This document shows, piece after piece, positions 51,263-60,861 of a DNA stretch of 64,000 bases. Both the position numbers and the translations under genes were made by a program. The notes beneath the pieces are model-generated. The model was not told the DNA's origin. It did not search any database and saw only the letters and a program-made list of their open reading frames with translations. The stretch spans positions 1,364,001 through 1,428,000 of the forward strand of contig NC_009633.1 of assembly GCF_000016985.1 (NCBI RefSeq), in the 5' to 3' direction. The number at the start of each line of letters is the position of its first letter. Positions within the stretch are counted from its first letter, which is position 1. Source of the DNA: Alkaliphilus metalliredigens QYMF. Lineage in GTDB: Bacteria > Bacillota > Clostridia > Peptostreptococcales > Natronincolaceae.

Positions 51263-54200
51263 ATGAAATTTATGAAAAATGCAGTCTATTTAGGGTTGGA
51301 CGTTGGCTCAACAACGGTGAAATTAGTTGTTTTAGACAAAAATTACAAACTGATCTACAATCGATACGAAAGACATTTTGCTGATATTAAGAGAACAATT
51401 CGTCAATTAATTAATGAATCAGATCAGTTTTTAAGAGGTAAGGATGTCATGGTCATGACGACTGGATCTGGAGGATTGGCTGTTTCAAAATGGATTGATA
51501 TTCCCTTTATACAAGAAGTAGTCGCAAGTACCCACGCCATAGAGATCCTTCACCCTCATGCAGATGTAATCATCGAGCTGGGTGGAGAGGATGCAAAAAT
51601 AACATATCTTCAGGGACAGCTAGAACAACGGATGAATGGGACCTGCGCCGGTGGGACGGGAGCATTCATAGATCAAATGGCCGCTTTGATGCAAACCGAT
51701 GCATTAGGGCTTAATGAACTTGCAAAAACCTATGGGGTATTATATCCCATTGCATCTAGATGTGGTGTTTTTGCAAAAACCGATGTACAGCCACTACTAA
51801 ATGAAGGTGCAGCTACTGAGGATATTGCAGCTTCAGTTCTCCAGGCTGTTGTGAACCAAACCATAGGAGGATTAGCCTGTGGAAGACCCATTAAAGGAAA
51901 CATTGCTTTTTTAGGAGGTCCCCTCTATTTTCTATCTGAGCTAAGAGTCCGTTTTATTGAGACATTGAAACTTTCACAGGAGCAGGTTATCTTTCCTAAA
52001 AATGCACAGTTGTTTGTTGCTATAGGAGCAGCTCTAAATGCAAAAAATGAAAAAGGGTTTTCCTTTGAAAATTTAAAAAGAAGAGTTAATCAAGCTGATG
52101 TGCCATTGATTCAAGAGGTTGGGTCCTTAAAGCCTCTCTTTTCAGATGAAGAGGCATATGAGGGTTTTACAAATCGCCATAAAAAGCATGTTGTAAAAAG
52201 ACAAGAACTAAAGAGCTTTAAAGGCAAGTGTTTTTTGGGGATTGATGCAGGGTCTACCACCACAAAACTAGCCCTAATTGATGAATCTGGTACATTACTG
52301 TATTCCCATTATGGAAGTAATGAAGGGAGCCCTTTGCGTTCAACAACCAGTGCTTTGAAAAAACTGTATGCAGAACTGCCAGAGGAAGCTGAAATTGCAA
52401 AAACCACGGTCACTGGATACGGAGAAGCATTAATTAAAAGCGCATTGTCTATAGATATTGGAGAAATTGAAACAATAGCCCATTATAAAGCCGCAGATTT
52501 TTTTCTGCCTGGGGTGGAGTTTATTTTAGATATTGGCGGTCAGGATATGAAATGTATGCGTGTAAAGAATGGTATGATTGACTCTATTTTACTTAATGAG
52601 GCATGTTCTTCTGGATGCGGATCTTTTTTAGAAACCTTTGCCAGCTCCATGAATTTAAAGATTCAAGAGTTTGCAGCCCTAGCAATCAAGTCTCAAAGAC
52701 CTGTGGATTTAGGCACCAGGTGCACCGTATTTATGAATTCACGTGTCAAGCAGGCACAAAAAGAAGGGGCGACCATTGGGGATATTGCAGCAGGATTATC
52801 TTACTCAGTGATTAAGAATGCTCTTTTCAAGGTAATTAAAATTAGAGATACAAAGGAGTTAGGTGAAAAAATCATTCTCCAAGGAGGCACATTCTATAAT
52901 GACAGTGCCCTAAGGGCATTTGAATTGATTACAGGCTGTGAAGTTGTTAGGCCAGATATTGCGGGCATTATGGGTGCCTTTGGGGCTGCATTAATTGCTC
53001 AGGAACGCTATATCCAAGGCAAAAAGAGCACAATTCTTCCTATGGCCCAATTGAAGGATTTTCAGATGACTTCTAGCACAAGGCGATGTGACCTATGTGG
53101 TAACAACTGTCTTTTAACCATGAATCAATTTTCTGATGGAAGAAGGTTTATATCCGGAAATCGCTGTGAAAGAGGAGCCGGTTTAGAGCAAAAAAAAGAA
53201 ACTGTACCAGATTTATATGATTATAAATATAAGCGCGTATTTGGTTATGTACCATTAAAGGATGAGGAAGCACCCCGAGGAACTGTGGGAATCCCCAGGG
53301 TACTTAATTTATATGAAAACTATCCTCTCTGGTTTACTTTTTTTACGGCATTAGGATTCCGGGTGATCGTATCTCCCCGTTCGTCAAAGGAAATTTATGA
53401 AAAGGGAATTGAAACCATTCCTTCGGAGTCGGTATGCTACCCTGCTAAACTTGTACATGGACATATAATGAGTTTAGTAGAAAAGAAGATTAATTTTATT
53501 TTTTATCCCTGCATCACCCATGAACCCAAAGAACAACAAGGGGCAGATAACCACTTTAATTGTCCTATTGTGACCTCTTATCCCGAGGCAATTAAAAACA
53601 ATATGGAGGTCGTCGAGGAGAATCATATTACCTTTATGAATCCATTTCTTCCCCTACACAATAAAGTGAGACTTCAAGAACGGTTATTTGAAGAGCTTCA
53701 GAAAATGGGAGTCAACCGAGATGAAATCAATCAAGCCCTAGAATTAGCATGGAAAGAATCAGATCAAGTCAAGAATGACATCCAAGCAAAGGGAGAAGAG
53801 GTGCTACAGTACTTAAAGGATACAGGGAGAAAAGGGATTGTTTTGGCAGGGCGCCCCTATCAAATTGACCCAGAAATACATCACGGCATTTCAGGTCTGA
53901 TCACCTCTTTTGATATGGCAGTATTGACAGAGGATTCTGTTGCACACCTAGGCCATGTGGAAAGACCGCTACGCATTGTTGATCAGTGGGGATATCACTC
54001 CAGATTATATGCAGCAGCAAGCTTTGTTTCTACCAATTCAAATCTTGAGTTAATTCAATTGAACTCCTTTGGCTGTGGACTTGATGCGGTGACAACCGAT
54101 CAAGTACAGGAAATACTGCAACAATATGGAAAAATTTATACAACATTGAAAATAGATGAAGGTAATAATTTAGGAGCCGCAAGAATTCGGATTCGATCAC

Positions 54201-55567
54201 TAAAGGCGGCAATGGAAGAACGAGAAAGAAATCATTATAAGCCGGTGAAAATTGAAAAGAAAAATGAAAAAGCCATATTTACCAAGGCGATGAAAAAGGA
54301 ACATACAATACTTGTTCCTCAAATGTCACCGATTCATTTCCAGTTTGTAGAACAAGCATTTAAAGCCTCTGGGTATAAAATGGAAGTATTACCTTCTGTA
54401 GATAGTCAGGCGGTAGATGAAGGTCTAAAGTATGTGAATAATGATGCTTGTTACCCCTCTATCATTGTAATAGGACAATTGATTGCGGCGCTCAAATCAG
54501 GAAAATATGATGTGAATCGCACATCAGTACTGATTTCTCAAACTGGAGGAGGCTGCCGAGCCACCAACTATGTAGGATTTCTAAGAAAGGCCCTAGAGGA
54601 TTCTGGTTATCATCATGTACCAGTGATCTCCCTTAATGCCATTGGGATTGAGAAAAACCCAGGGTTTAAGATTACGCCAATTCTACTTCACCGGGGTATG
54701 AAAGCCCTTGTTTATGGAGATTTATTGATGCGGGTATTATATGCCATTCGTCCCTATGAAACAATTCCAGGCTCAGCAAATTTACTCTATGATAAATGGG
54801 TAGCCATATGTAAGAAATCCGTATATGAAGGAAACTTTAAAGACTTCAAAGAAAATGTGAAGAAAATTGTAGCGGATTTTGATCAATTAGAAATCAAAAA
54901 CATTGAAAAACCAAGGATCGGGTTGGTAGGAGAAATTCTTGTTAAATTTCATCCCACTGCCAATAATGAAATTGTGAAACTGATTGAGGAGGAAGGGGCA
55001 GAGGCTGTGATGCCAGATTTAATCGACTTTTTCCTTTATTCTGCATATAATCAAGACTTTAAGCAGCGGTATTTAGCAGGAAGCAAAAAAGCTAAGTTCA
55101 TAGCAAGCACAGCGATTAAAGCCATCGAGTATTACCGAAGGGTTATGAAGGTGGCACTAAAGTCTAGCCAACGCTTTGAAGCTCCTAAGTCAATTGAAGA
55201 GTTAGCTGAAGATGCATCGAAAATTCTCTCCTTAGGAAATCAAACAGGAGAGGGATGGTTTTTAACCGCAGAAATGATTGAATTGATTGAAACAGGTGTG
55301 CCTAATATTGTTTGCATGCAGCCATTTGCCTGCTTACCTAATCATGTGACTGGGAAAGGTATGATTAAGAAGCTGAAAAGTCATTATCCTCATTCTAATA
55401 TCGTTGCCATTGACTATGATCCTGGGGCCAGTGAGGTCAACCAGCTCAATCGAATTAAATTGATGTTAGCAGTGGCCTTTAAGAACCTACAAGAAAAGCA
55501 TGAACCAAAGGAAGTCCCTATTGAGAAAGAAAAAAGAGAAGAAAAGAACATTTCTCAAGGTTCATAG
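51263..55567 (+). CDS. Acyl-CoA dehydratase activase fusion (BadF/HgdC-type, with DUF2229 and HgdB-like region)
   Basis: 1434 residues. Two ASKHA ATPase domains lead: residues ~8-270 ([40 protein letters not shown]) and ~325-590 ([37 protein letters not shown]), each with its cluster-type Cys. Then [14 protein letters not shown] near 610, a DUF2229 region ([20 protein letters not shown]) and a C-terminal HgdB-like part with [16 protein letters not shown]. Related activators inject low-potential electrons into 2-hydroxyacyl-CoA dehydratases using ATP. No dehydratase subunit gene lies nearby, so its client is unknown. ATG after GGGAGAGGTAGG; monocistronic. Confidence 0.88.
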   Translation: MKFMKNAVYLGLDVGSTTVKLVVLDKNYKLIYNRYERHFADIKRTIRQLINESDQFLRGKDVMVMTTGSGGLAVSKWIDIPFIQEVVASTHAIEILHPHADVIIELGGEDAKITYLQGQLEQRMNGTCAGGTGAFIDQMAALMQTDALGLNELAKTYGVLYPIASRCGVFAKTDVQPLLNEGAATEDIAASVLQAVVNQTIGGLACGRPIKGNIAFLGGPLYFLSELRVRFIETLKLSQEQVIFPKNAQLFVAIGAALNAKNEKGFSFENLKRRVNQADVPLIQEVGSLKPLFSDEEAYEGFTNRHKKHVVKRQELKSFKGKCFLGIDAGSTTTKLALIDESGTLLYSHYGSNEGSPLRSTTSALKKLYAELPEEAEIAKTTVTGYGEALIKSALSIDIGEIETIAHYKAADFFLPGVEFILDIGGQDMKCMRVKNGMIDSILLNEACSSGCGSFLETFASSMNLKIQEFAALAIKSQRPVDLGTRCTVFMNSRVKQAQKEGATIGDIAAGLSYSVIKNALFKVIKIRDTKELGEKIILQGGTFYNDSALRAFELITGCEVVRPDIAGIMGAFGAALIAQERYIQGKKSTILPMAQLKDFQMTSSTRRCDLCGNNCLLTMNQFSDGRRFISGNRCERGAGLEQKKETVPDLYDYKYKRVFGYVPLKDEEAPRGTVGIPRVLNLYENYPLWFTFFTALGFRVIVSPRSSKEIYEKGIETIPSESVCYPAKLVHGHIMSLVEKKINFIFYPCITHEPKEQQGADNHFNCPIVTSYPEAIKNNMEVVEENHITFMNPFLPLHNKVRLQERLFEELQKMGVNRDEINQALELAWKESDQVKNDIQAKGEEVLQYLKDTGRKGIVLAGRPYQIDPEIHHGISGLITSFDMAVLTEDSVAHLGHVERPLRIVDQWGYHSRLYAAASFVSTNSNLELIQLNSFGCGLDAVTTDQVQEILQQYGKIYTTLKIDEGNNLGAARIRIRSLKAAMEERERNHYKPVKIEKKNEKAIFTKAMKKEHTILVPQMSPIHFQFVEQAFKASGYKMEVLPSVDSQAVDEGLKYVNNDACYPSIIVIGQLIAALKSGKYDVNRTSVLISQTGGGCRATNYVGFLRKALEDSGYHHVPVISLNAIGIEKNPGFKITPILLHRGMKALVYGDLLMRVLYAIRPYETIPGSANLLYDKWVAICKKSVYEGNFKDFKENVKKIVADFDQLEIKNIEKPRIGLVGEILVKFHPTANNEIVKLIEEEGAEAVMPDLIDFFLYSAYNQDFKQRYLAGSKKAKFIASTAIKAIEYYRRVMKVALKSSQRFEAPKSIEELAEDASKILSLGNQTGEGWFLTAEMIELIETGVPNIVCMQPFACLPNHVTGKGMIKKLKSHYPHSNIVAIDYDPGASEVNQLNRIKLMLAVAFKNLQEKHEPKEVPIEKEKREEKNISQGS

Positions 55568-55595
55568 TTACAGAATATAAGATATGAAAAAAACG

Positions 55596-55617
55596 CCTAG
55601 GATCAATTGATCCTAGG
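55596..55617. terminator. Terminator after the activase gene
   Basis: A perfect 22-bp palindrome built from CCTAGGATCAA and its inverse, then GGTTTTTA. It is shared by the converging hemerythrin gene. Confidence 0.85.
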
Positions 55618-55652
55618 GGTTTTTATCTTGCTATGGAGAAAGAAGGTTTTAC

Positions 55653-56213
55653 TTACAGTGAAGCAAGAGTAGCTTCTAATTCTTCTAATAATTGAACATA
55701 TTTTTTTTCTGTTGTATCACTAGCCAGGCGCTCTTTAGCTGCTTCAAAATCAACATCTAATGTTTGAAGACTTTCCTGGGACAGCTGTGATTCAGCAAAG
55801 TTAAAAATAGCATTATCCTCTTTGTCGATGTGACGATAGAGAAGGTCGGTGTAACTGATGGCATTGGCAATAATGTCTACCTTAGCATCCTCATCTCCTG
55901 CTTCTGCAGCATGGAGTGCTTCCTCCAGGGTTTTGATATGTAGTCTACCAAGGTCATGCTCTGCCAACATACCGAAAATAGGTCCTTGCTCAATGGCCTT
56001 TCCTAACTCAGAAGACATTTTGAGAAATAAAATATCCTCCTCTTTACCATGATGAAACTTATCTGCATAGTTACGGATAAAATCAATGGCGTCATGGAAC
56101 CCCTTATAATACACTTCCTGTGTTTTAAAAGTGTGAATAGAGAATCCTCGAACTACTTTTAACATACGTAAAATATATTGGTGTTCGTCCCTTAATACTT
56201 GAATGGCTTTCAT
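55653..56213 (-). CDS. Hemerythrin-domain protein
   Basis: 186 residues. Diiron ligands are visible in LRDEHQYILRML (His11), KFHHGKEEDILF (His/Glu near 54-59), MLAEHDLGRLHI and YRHIDKEDNAIF (His/Glu near 127-131). Hemerythrin proteins bind O2 or NO; this length and helix plan resemble single-domain sensors or scavengers in anaerobes. ATG with AAGGAGG. It is preceded by two CRP/FNR-like half-palindromic sites, suggesting induction by oxidative or nitrosative stress. Confidence 0.88.
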   Translation of the reverse strand: MKAIQVLRDEHQYILRMLKVVRGFSIHTFKTQEVYYKGFHDAIDFIRNYADKFHHGKEEDILFLKMSSELGKAIEQGPIFGMLAEHDLGRLHIKTLEEALHAAEAGDEDAKVDIIANAISYTDLLYRHIDKEDNAIFNFAESQLSQESLQTLDVDFEAAKERLASDTTEKKYVQLLEELEATLASL

Positions 56214-56277
56214 AAAAAAACCTCCTTAATTAGTTGTAATCTGTAACTGTAGTATATTCTAAATATTACCTTCATGA

Positions 56278-56314
56278 TGTGACTTTAATCATATGGATGC
56301 TGTGACTTTCGTCA
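56278..56314 (-). promoter_or_regulatory. Tandem CRP/FNR-like sites before the hemerythrin gene
   Basis: TGTGACTTTAATCA (56278-56291) and TGTGACTTTCGTCA (56301-56314) are near-identical, 23 bp (about two helical turns) apart. On the minus strand they read TGA-Y-N-AAA-GTCA, close to the TGAC-N4-GTCA core of FNR/DNR/HcpR-type sites. Confidence 0.55.
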
Positions 56315-56402
56315 ATGTAATCTATCCTGTTGAAAAATGTCATTGTCGTCTATAATAGAGATAGAAATATAATTATATAGATTAGGAAAGTAGGTAGGTA
56401 AA

Positions 56403-57173
56403 ATGAAATTGGGGGGCTATGCACATTTCAATGGAATTACATTTTTTACCGAGGCATTTAAGATAAAAACCATAAAAAGACAACAGAAAATGCATTTTGA
56501 AATGAAATGGATTCAAAACCCAAAGTGGATGAGGAAGATAGAAAAAGTTCCTTTGCTAGGTGGCATATCAGTACTATATTACCAATGGAATCTTTTGAGC
56601 AAAAAAATAAGAGCACTCTTTATACTAATGATTCTCATGTTAATAGCAGAAGAATATCTGTCATCATCTTTTTTTAGTCCATTCCATGCTGTGGAACGAT
56701 TTTCATTTTTGATTTATGGTGGAATACTTTTGTTTGCATTTATTAATTTGAAGAATATTATTAGACTCTTTCGATATCATGGAGCAGAGCACAAGGTAAT
56801 TAATTGTTATCTGGCCCATGGGTATGTCACCATTGATTTGGTAAAGAAGGCTTCTCGATTCAACTCAAGATGTGGATCCAATATTGCAGGTATTTTTCTG
56901 CTGTTCTATGGAATCATATGGTGGCTAGGCATTGACTCACTGGTAGTCATACTCATTTTCTTTTTACTAGCAATACAGATTGCTAAATTCTTTGCAGTAA
57001 GGCAGTCTAAAATGCAAAAATACATTTCCTTTTTACAATGGATTACAGTACTAGAGCCTAAAGAGGCAGAAATGAAGCTTGCGGTGGCTGGATTCTATAA
57101 GCTACAGATCGCCTATGACATTTGTCGGAGGGAAAAAGCACAACAAAAAATAAATGAAATGGAGGTTGGTTAA
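56403..57173 (+). CDS. DUF1385 (YqhQ-type) membrane protein
   Basis: 256 residues. RYHGAEHKVINCY near residue 125 followed by SRFNSRCGSNIAG near 152 is the DUF1385 signature (HGAEHK...HxRCG), with the usual His-Pro of HPRCG replaced by FNSRCG. Three to four transmembrane segments flank it. The His, Glu and Cys residues suggest a metal site; the function is unknown. This version is divergent and about 50 residues shorter than YqhQ (~310). ATG after AGGTAGGTAAA. Confidence 0.75.
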   Translation: MKLGGYAHFNGITFFTEAFKIKTIKRQQKMHFEMKWIQNPKWMRKIEKVPLLGGISVLYYQWNLLSKKIRALFILMILMLIAEEYLSSSFFSPFHAVERFSFLIYGGILLFAFINLKNIIRLFRYHGAEHKVINCYLAHGYVTIDLVKKASRFNSRCGSNIAGIFLLFYGIIWWLGIDSLVVILIFFLLAIQIAKFFAVRQSKMQKYISFLQWITVLEPKEAEMKLAVAGFYKLQIAYDICRREKAQQKINEMEVG

Positions 57174-57205
57174 ACCCCCATTTTAAATCTAAACAAAATG
57201 ATGCC

Positions 57206-57559
57206 TTACTTCAATTTATTTTGTTGCTTATTTTGCATTTTGTTTTGTAGCTGTTGTTGTTGCTGTTGTTTTTGTTGTTCTTGTTGTTGGCTGTTTGACA
57301 TTTGAGATTGAAGTGAATTTTGTTGTTGATTTTTTGGCTGTTGCATTCCCATAGTTTCCTGTTGATATTGAGGTTCCTCACTATTCACATAATCCACACG
57401 AGATTGTAGCATTTGAACAGCGTTGTCTAGATTTGAAGACAGCTGACTGTACATTTGCTGCGCTTGCTGGTCTTCAGTATCCATAGAGAAAGTCTTTAGA
57501 TCTGCTTGCAAGCCTTTTGCAGTAGTTAAAGCCTGTTGAAGCTTATTAATAACTGTCAT
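57206..57559 (-). CDS. DUF1657-type protein with Gln-rich tail
   Basis: 117 residues. The first ~63 (MTVINKLQQALTTAKGLQAD...) match DUF1657, small helical proteins found with spoVA-type spore operons in Firmicutes. The last ~54 residues are unusual: 25 Gln with interspersed Asn, Lys and Ser, including QQQEQQKQQQQQQLQ, predicted disordered or coiled-coil. Gln codons mix CAA and CAG, so the run is not a simple triplet expansion. ATG with AGGAGG. A spore role is inferred from family and neighbours. Confidence 0.78.
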   Translation of the reverse strand: MTVINKLQQALTTAKGLQADLKTFSMDTEDQQAQQMYSQLSSNLDNAVQMLQSRVDYVNSEEPQYQQETMGMQQPKNQQQNSLQSQMSNSQQQEQQKQQQQQQLQNKMQNKQQNKLK

Positions 57560-57667
57560 TTTTTTGCCTCCTATAGTTTAATGATTTTTTAGCACAGTTA
57601 TATTTTGTACACAAAGACCAAAAAATCACCTAGAAAAATAAGGAAACAGAAAAAATAAAGAAACAGA

Positions 57668-57694
57668 AAAAAGACCATGGGAACATGGTCTTTT
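57668..57694. terminator. Terminator after the 218-residue gene
   Basis: AAAAGACCATG, GGAA loop, CATGGTCTTTT: an 11-bp perfect stem with T/A runs on both sides. Confidence 0.9.
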
Positions 57695-57719
57695 ACTAAC
57701 AAAACAAAGATTGGTTATT

Positions 57720-58376
57720 TTACTTTTTATAAATTTTCTGTAGATAGCCATCCTGACCTTCAAGCAACTGTGCCTCGTAAGTATAGTTTGGATTGGCATT
57801 TTCAATAAATGCATTAATCCAGCTAAAGCGAAGTTGATACATGATACTTGAATCCATTCCCACTTGATCCCAATAAGGTCTGTGTAGACAACGGGTGGTT
57901 TGCCATTCTAAATGTTCGGCCTCTGTTATCGTGAGACTGTTGACATTATCACAAGGCATACCATCTAATAAGTAATTGTTTAATTCTTTATGCAGTGCCG
58001 GGGCATTTAAAGGTAGATCCCCTTGGGCTACACCTAAACCAGTTGATTTACCTTGACTGATATAAAGTGGTTGAATGTGGTTAACCACTTCATTTCCGTA
58101 CCTTTCAATCATATTTTTTAATGTGGCTGCTTGTCTTGTTTCGGCAATTTGGATCCGATTTTGTAACCAACCATGAATATTATTGGTGTCGATTAAATTT
58201 TCTAAGGGCAACTTTGGTAGATAAGTTCCAAAGTGTGCCTCTGCAGCTTCTCCAATTTGCTTCGCATCATCCCCATATATACTGGTAAGGTGATTAACAG
58301 TAGTTGTCTCTAACTCCTCAAATAAAACAATCTTATTAAATAACCAATGGTGAATAGGTCCTAAAAATGCACTCAT
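57720..58376 (-). CDS. Conserved protein of unknown function
   Basis: 218 residues, soluble, mostly helical by composition. It opens MSAFLGPIHHWLFNKIVLFE, a strikingly hydrophobic/aromatic N-terminus without a signal peptide, and contains CDNVNSLT and TTRCLHRPYWDQ with paired Cys and His that could bind metal. I do not recognise the family. ATG with AAAGGAGG 8 bases upstream, own terminator, so it is very likely a real gene. Surrounding spore-related genes make a sporulation or stress role possible. Confidence 0.7.
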   Translation of the reverse strand: MSAFLGPIHHWLFNKIVLFEELETTTVNHLTSIYGDDAKQIGEAAEAHFGTYLPKLPLENLIDTNNIHGWLQNRIQIAETRQAATLKNMIERYGNEVVNHIQPLYISQGKSTGLGVAQGDLPLNAPALHKELNNYLLDGMPCDNVNSLTITEAEHLEWQTTRCLHRPYWDQVGMDSSIMYQLRFSWINAFIENANPNYTYEAQLLEGQDGYLQKIYKK

Positions 58377-58615
58377 TATTTTTCCTCCTTTTTATTATCT
58401 TTGGAAATTCCTAAGACTACAGTCCAGTGGGAATCGAAACTCCCGCTAAATTAAGTCTCCTTATTAAACATAGCATACCCAAAAAAAGAGTTGTTGAATA
58501 TGATGAATGTCACAAGAAGAAACTTTTTATTATAACCTATCACACTTTTTTTATTTCCACATAAGATAGAGTAAGTGTTATAGAATAACATTAATTTGAT
58601 AAAGGAGTGTTATTT

Positions 58616-58855
58616 ATGAGTGAAGCTAAGGCAACGAATCCAAATGACATACTAGGATCATTCTTTGGTGGAATTGGAAGAGGCAAAAGCCAATTTAGTC
58701 CAATACTGATTTGTATTGTTCTTTTTTTACTCTTTGGCCAAGGTGGAAAAGGTTGTGGAATTGGGAACATTTGGGCTAAGTTTGATGAGAATTTGATTCT
58801 GGTATTTGTACTGTTATTGATTTTATTTGGAGGCGGCGGATTATTTAAGTTTTAA
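58616..58855 (+). CDS. Small Gly-rich membrane protein (79 residues)
   Basis: 79 residues from ATG 58616 (AAAGGAGTG upstream; the frame opens at 58607). Two hydrophobic segments, FSPILICIVLFLLFG and NLILVFVLLLILFG, each end in glycine-rich turns (GQGGKGCGIG and GGGGLFKF). This resembles small spore-coat or sporulation-associated membrane peptides such as the YjcZ type, but I cannot assign it. Own terminator; next gene encodes a SASP. Confidence 0.65.
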   Translation: MSEAKATNPNDILGSFFGGIGRGKSQFSPILICIVLFLLFGQGGKGCGIGNIWAKFDENLILVFVLLLILFGGGGLFKF

Positions 58856-58864
58856 TAAAGTACC

Positions 58865-58893
58865 AAAAGTGCCAGGGAGCTTCTGGCACTTTT
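58865..58893 (+). terminator. Terminator after the small Gly-rich membrane protein
   Basis: AAAAGTGCCAG, loop GGGAGCTT offset, CTGGCACTTTT, then AATTTT. Confidence 0.88.
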
Positions 58894-58942
58894 AATTTTG
58901 CATAAAACCAAACATTGTAATTTAAAACATCTTGTGGAGAGT

Positions 58943-58992
58943 CTCCTATTATTTACAATGATTAAAAGTACAATGAATACAAATAATAGGAG
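58943..58992. promoter_or_regulatory. 12-bp perfect inverted repeat upstream of the SASP gene
   Basis: CTCCTATTATTT (58943-58954) and AAATAATAGGAG (58981-58992) with a 26-bp spacer, ending 47 bp before the start codon. No clear sigma-G promoter is seen. It could be an operator or a stable 5' hairpin. Confidence 0.5.
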
Positions 58993-59039
58993 TGTAGCAA
59001 AGGCTACAAACTAAAAACGACACAAGGAGGATAAGCATT

Positions 59040-59267
59040 ATGCCAAACAACAATAACAGTGGAAGTAGAAACAGAGTAGTGGTGCCAGAAGCACGTCAAG
59101 CATTAAATTCTATGAAGACAGAAATTGCAAATGAACTTGGATTATCAAACTATGAGCAAATGGATAAAGGAAATCTAACAGCTCGACAAAATGGCTATGT
59201 TGGTGGATATATGACTAAGAGATTAGTTGAGCAAGCTGAAAGAAGTATGAGTGGAAAACAACAATAG
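59040..59267 (+). CDS. Alpha/beta-type small acid-soluble spore protein
   Basis: 75 residues. MKTEIANELGL is the GPR protease site region and NGYVGGYMTKRLVEQAERSM the conserved C-terminal DNA-binding block of alpha/beta-type SASPs. These coat spore DNA in the A-like form and protect it from UV and heat, then serve as amino-acid store during germination. ATG with AAGGAGG. Strong evidence that the organism sporulates. Confidence 0.93.
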   Translation: MPNNNNSGSRNRVVVPEARQALNSMKTEIANELGLSNYEQMDKGNLTARQNGYVGGYMTKRLVEQAERSMSGKQQ

Positions 59268-59304
59268 TCCTAAATTATAATGAGTGTTTCACACAATCTT
59301 ATAC

Positions 59305-59343
59305 AAAATAAAAGCAAAGCCCTAGAGGCTTTGCTTTTATTTT
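59305..59343. terminator. Terminator after the SASP gene
   Basis: AAAATAAAAGCAAAGCC, CTAGA loop, exact inverse: a 17-bp stem. Confidence 0.93.
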
Positions 59344-59510
59344 GCCCTATAGAGCCTTGGACTAGTGTAAAATTAAGTTGAAAAATAGCTTTAATTAGAG
59401 TAAACTAGTTATGTGAAGAAGCATTGAAGACTTCCTAATCGTGATTGATTTAGGCGAGCTTATTAAAGCATCCCAAATAGTACTGTTGTATTTAGAAAGG
59501 AGGATGTGGT

Positions 59511-60644
59511 GTGAGGATTGATCATCGTTTAGCTCGCAAGATTGACTTTGGACTTATTGCCGTTGTATTGATTATTTGCATTATAGGTGTCATGATGGTA
59601 GGAAGTGCTACGGAAGGTGCCTTAAGTAACAGACATATACGAACCCAGATTATATCAGTTCTGATTGGTATAGGTGCTATTATTGCAATCATGCTCATAG
59701 ACTATAACAGTCTTTCAAGAATGTATATTCCTATTTATATTTTGTCGAATGCACTACTCCTGGCAGTACTTGTTATGGGGACAGGACAAGAACAGTGGGG
59801 TGCCAATAGATGGATTCGAATCGCTGGATTTCAATTTCAGCCAGCGGATTTTGCCAAAATAGGCATCATCATTTGCTTAGCAAAAATGATAGATGATAAT
59901 AAGGAATCAATCCACAAAATTCCTACCCTAATGAAAATTATTGCATTTGCAGGTCTTCCCATGCTATTGATCATGAGACAGCCTGACCTAGGAACCACCA
60001 TGGCCTTTGCATCCTTCACCTTTGGGATGCTTTTTATAGCCGGATTGAGATATAAGCATATATTAATAACAGGAATTATGGGAGTGGTAAGTTTACCATT
60101 TATGTGGTTTGTGGTCTTAAAAGGTTATCAGCAGCAAAGAATATTAACCTTTTTGAATCCTGAGTTAGATCCCCAAGGCGCAGGATATCATATTATTCAA
60201 TCAAAGATTACAGTTGGTGCTGGAAGGACCCTAGGGATGCGTTTAGAAAACTTTCTGGGGATTAATCCACCGAGCACAACTTTTTTTCACCATTTTGGCT
60301 TTTTACCAGAAAAACATACAGACTTCATTTTTTCAGTCATTGCCCAAGAGCTTGGTTTCGTTGGGTCGATTGTCCTGTTGATATTGTATGCGATTCTTTT
60401 GATCAAGTGTATGAATGTAGCTAGAGAAGCAAAGGATGATTTTGGAAAATATATCGTAACAGGGATTACATTTATGTTGGCATTCCATATTATTGCAAAC
60501 ATTGCAATGACCATTGGATTGATGCCTGTAACTGGAAAGCCCTTACCATTTGTCAGCTATGGCGGTACATTTATGCTCTCAAATATGATTGCGCTAGGAT
60601 TAGTTTTAAATGTTAATATGCGACGTGATAAGATTAATTTCTAA
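59511..60644 (+). CDS. rodA: RodA/FtsW/SpoVE-family peptidoglycan glycosyltransferase
   Basis: 377 residues, about ten transmembrane segments. SEDS-family marks: WGANRWIRIAGFQFQPADFAK near residues 84-104 (catalytic-loop region follows in FLPEKHTDFIFSVIAQELGF, with the conserved Asp near 268) and GLMPVTGKPLPFVSYGG near 338. SEDS proteins polymerise lipid II with a partner PBP. The length and RLARKIDFGLI opening favour RodA over FtsW; no PBP gene is adjacent. GTG start behind AAAGGAGGATGTGGT. Confidence 0.88.
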   Translation: MRIDHRLARKIDFGLIAVVLIICIIGVMMVGSATEGALSNRHIRTQIISVLIGIGAIIAIMLIDYNSLSRMYIPIYILSNALLLAVLVMGTGQEQWGANRWIRIAGFQFQPADFAKIGIIICLAKMIDDNKESIHKIPTLMKIIAFAGLPMLLIMRQPDLGTTMAFASFTFGMLFIAGLRYKHILITGIMGVVSLPFMWFVVLKGYQQQRILTFLNPELDPQGAGYHIIQSKITVGAGRTLGMRLENFLGINPPSTTFFHHFGFLPEKHTDFIFSVIAQELGFVGSIVLLILYAILLIKCMNVAREAKDDFGKYIVTGITFMLAFHIIANIAMTIGLMPVTGKPLPFVSYGGTFMLSNMIALGLVLNVNMRRDKINF

Positions 60645-60739
60645 AAAACCCTATCCAGGCTAACAATTAGAGATAGATATCAAATACACTAAATAAAATT
60701 TTAAATAAATATAAATAGAGAAGCGAGGAGGTGGTAGAA

Positions 60740-60844
60740 ATGGATGCAAGTCCCAGGTACGATTGTGGGTCTGGCAGTGAAATAATCAATACTTTAGAAG
60801 AGGACACTTCTGCCCCCTCGGTAGGTATGCACTCTTCTGAATAG
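60740..60844 (+). CDS. 34-codon leader ORF upstream of mgtE
   Basis: ATG at 60740 is preceded by GAGGAGG and encodes MDASPRYDCGSG, then SEIINTLEEDTSAPS and VGMHSSE; the stop TAG at 60842-60844 overlaps the ribosome-binding site TAGGAGAGG of mgtE. Within it AGAAGAG (about 60795) can pair with CTCTTCT (60832-60838), and GCCCCCTCGGTAGG lies between. I know no match. Placement and good ribosome-binding site suggest a regulatory leader peptide, possibly Mg2+-responsive; a non-coding riboswitch-like leader is the alternative. Confidence 0.5.
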   Translation: MDASPRYDCGSGSEIINTLEEDTSAPSVGMHSSE

Positions 60845-60861
60845 GAGAGGTGAAAAAATGA

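Noticed and set aside
60721-60861. M-box (ykoK) magnesium riboswitch before mgtE
   Set aside because: The conserved M-box blocks are absent and the region is too short.
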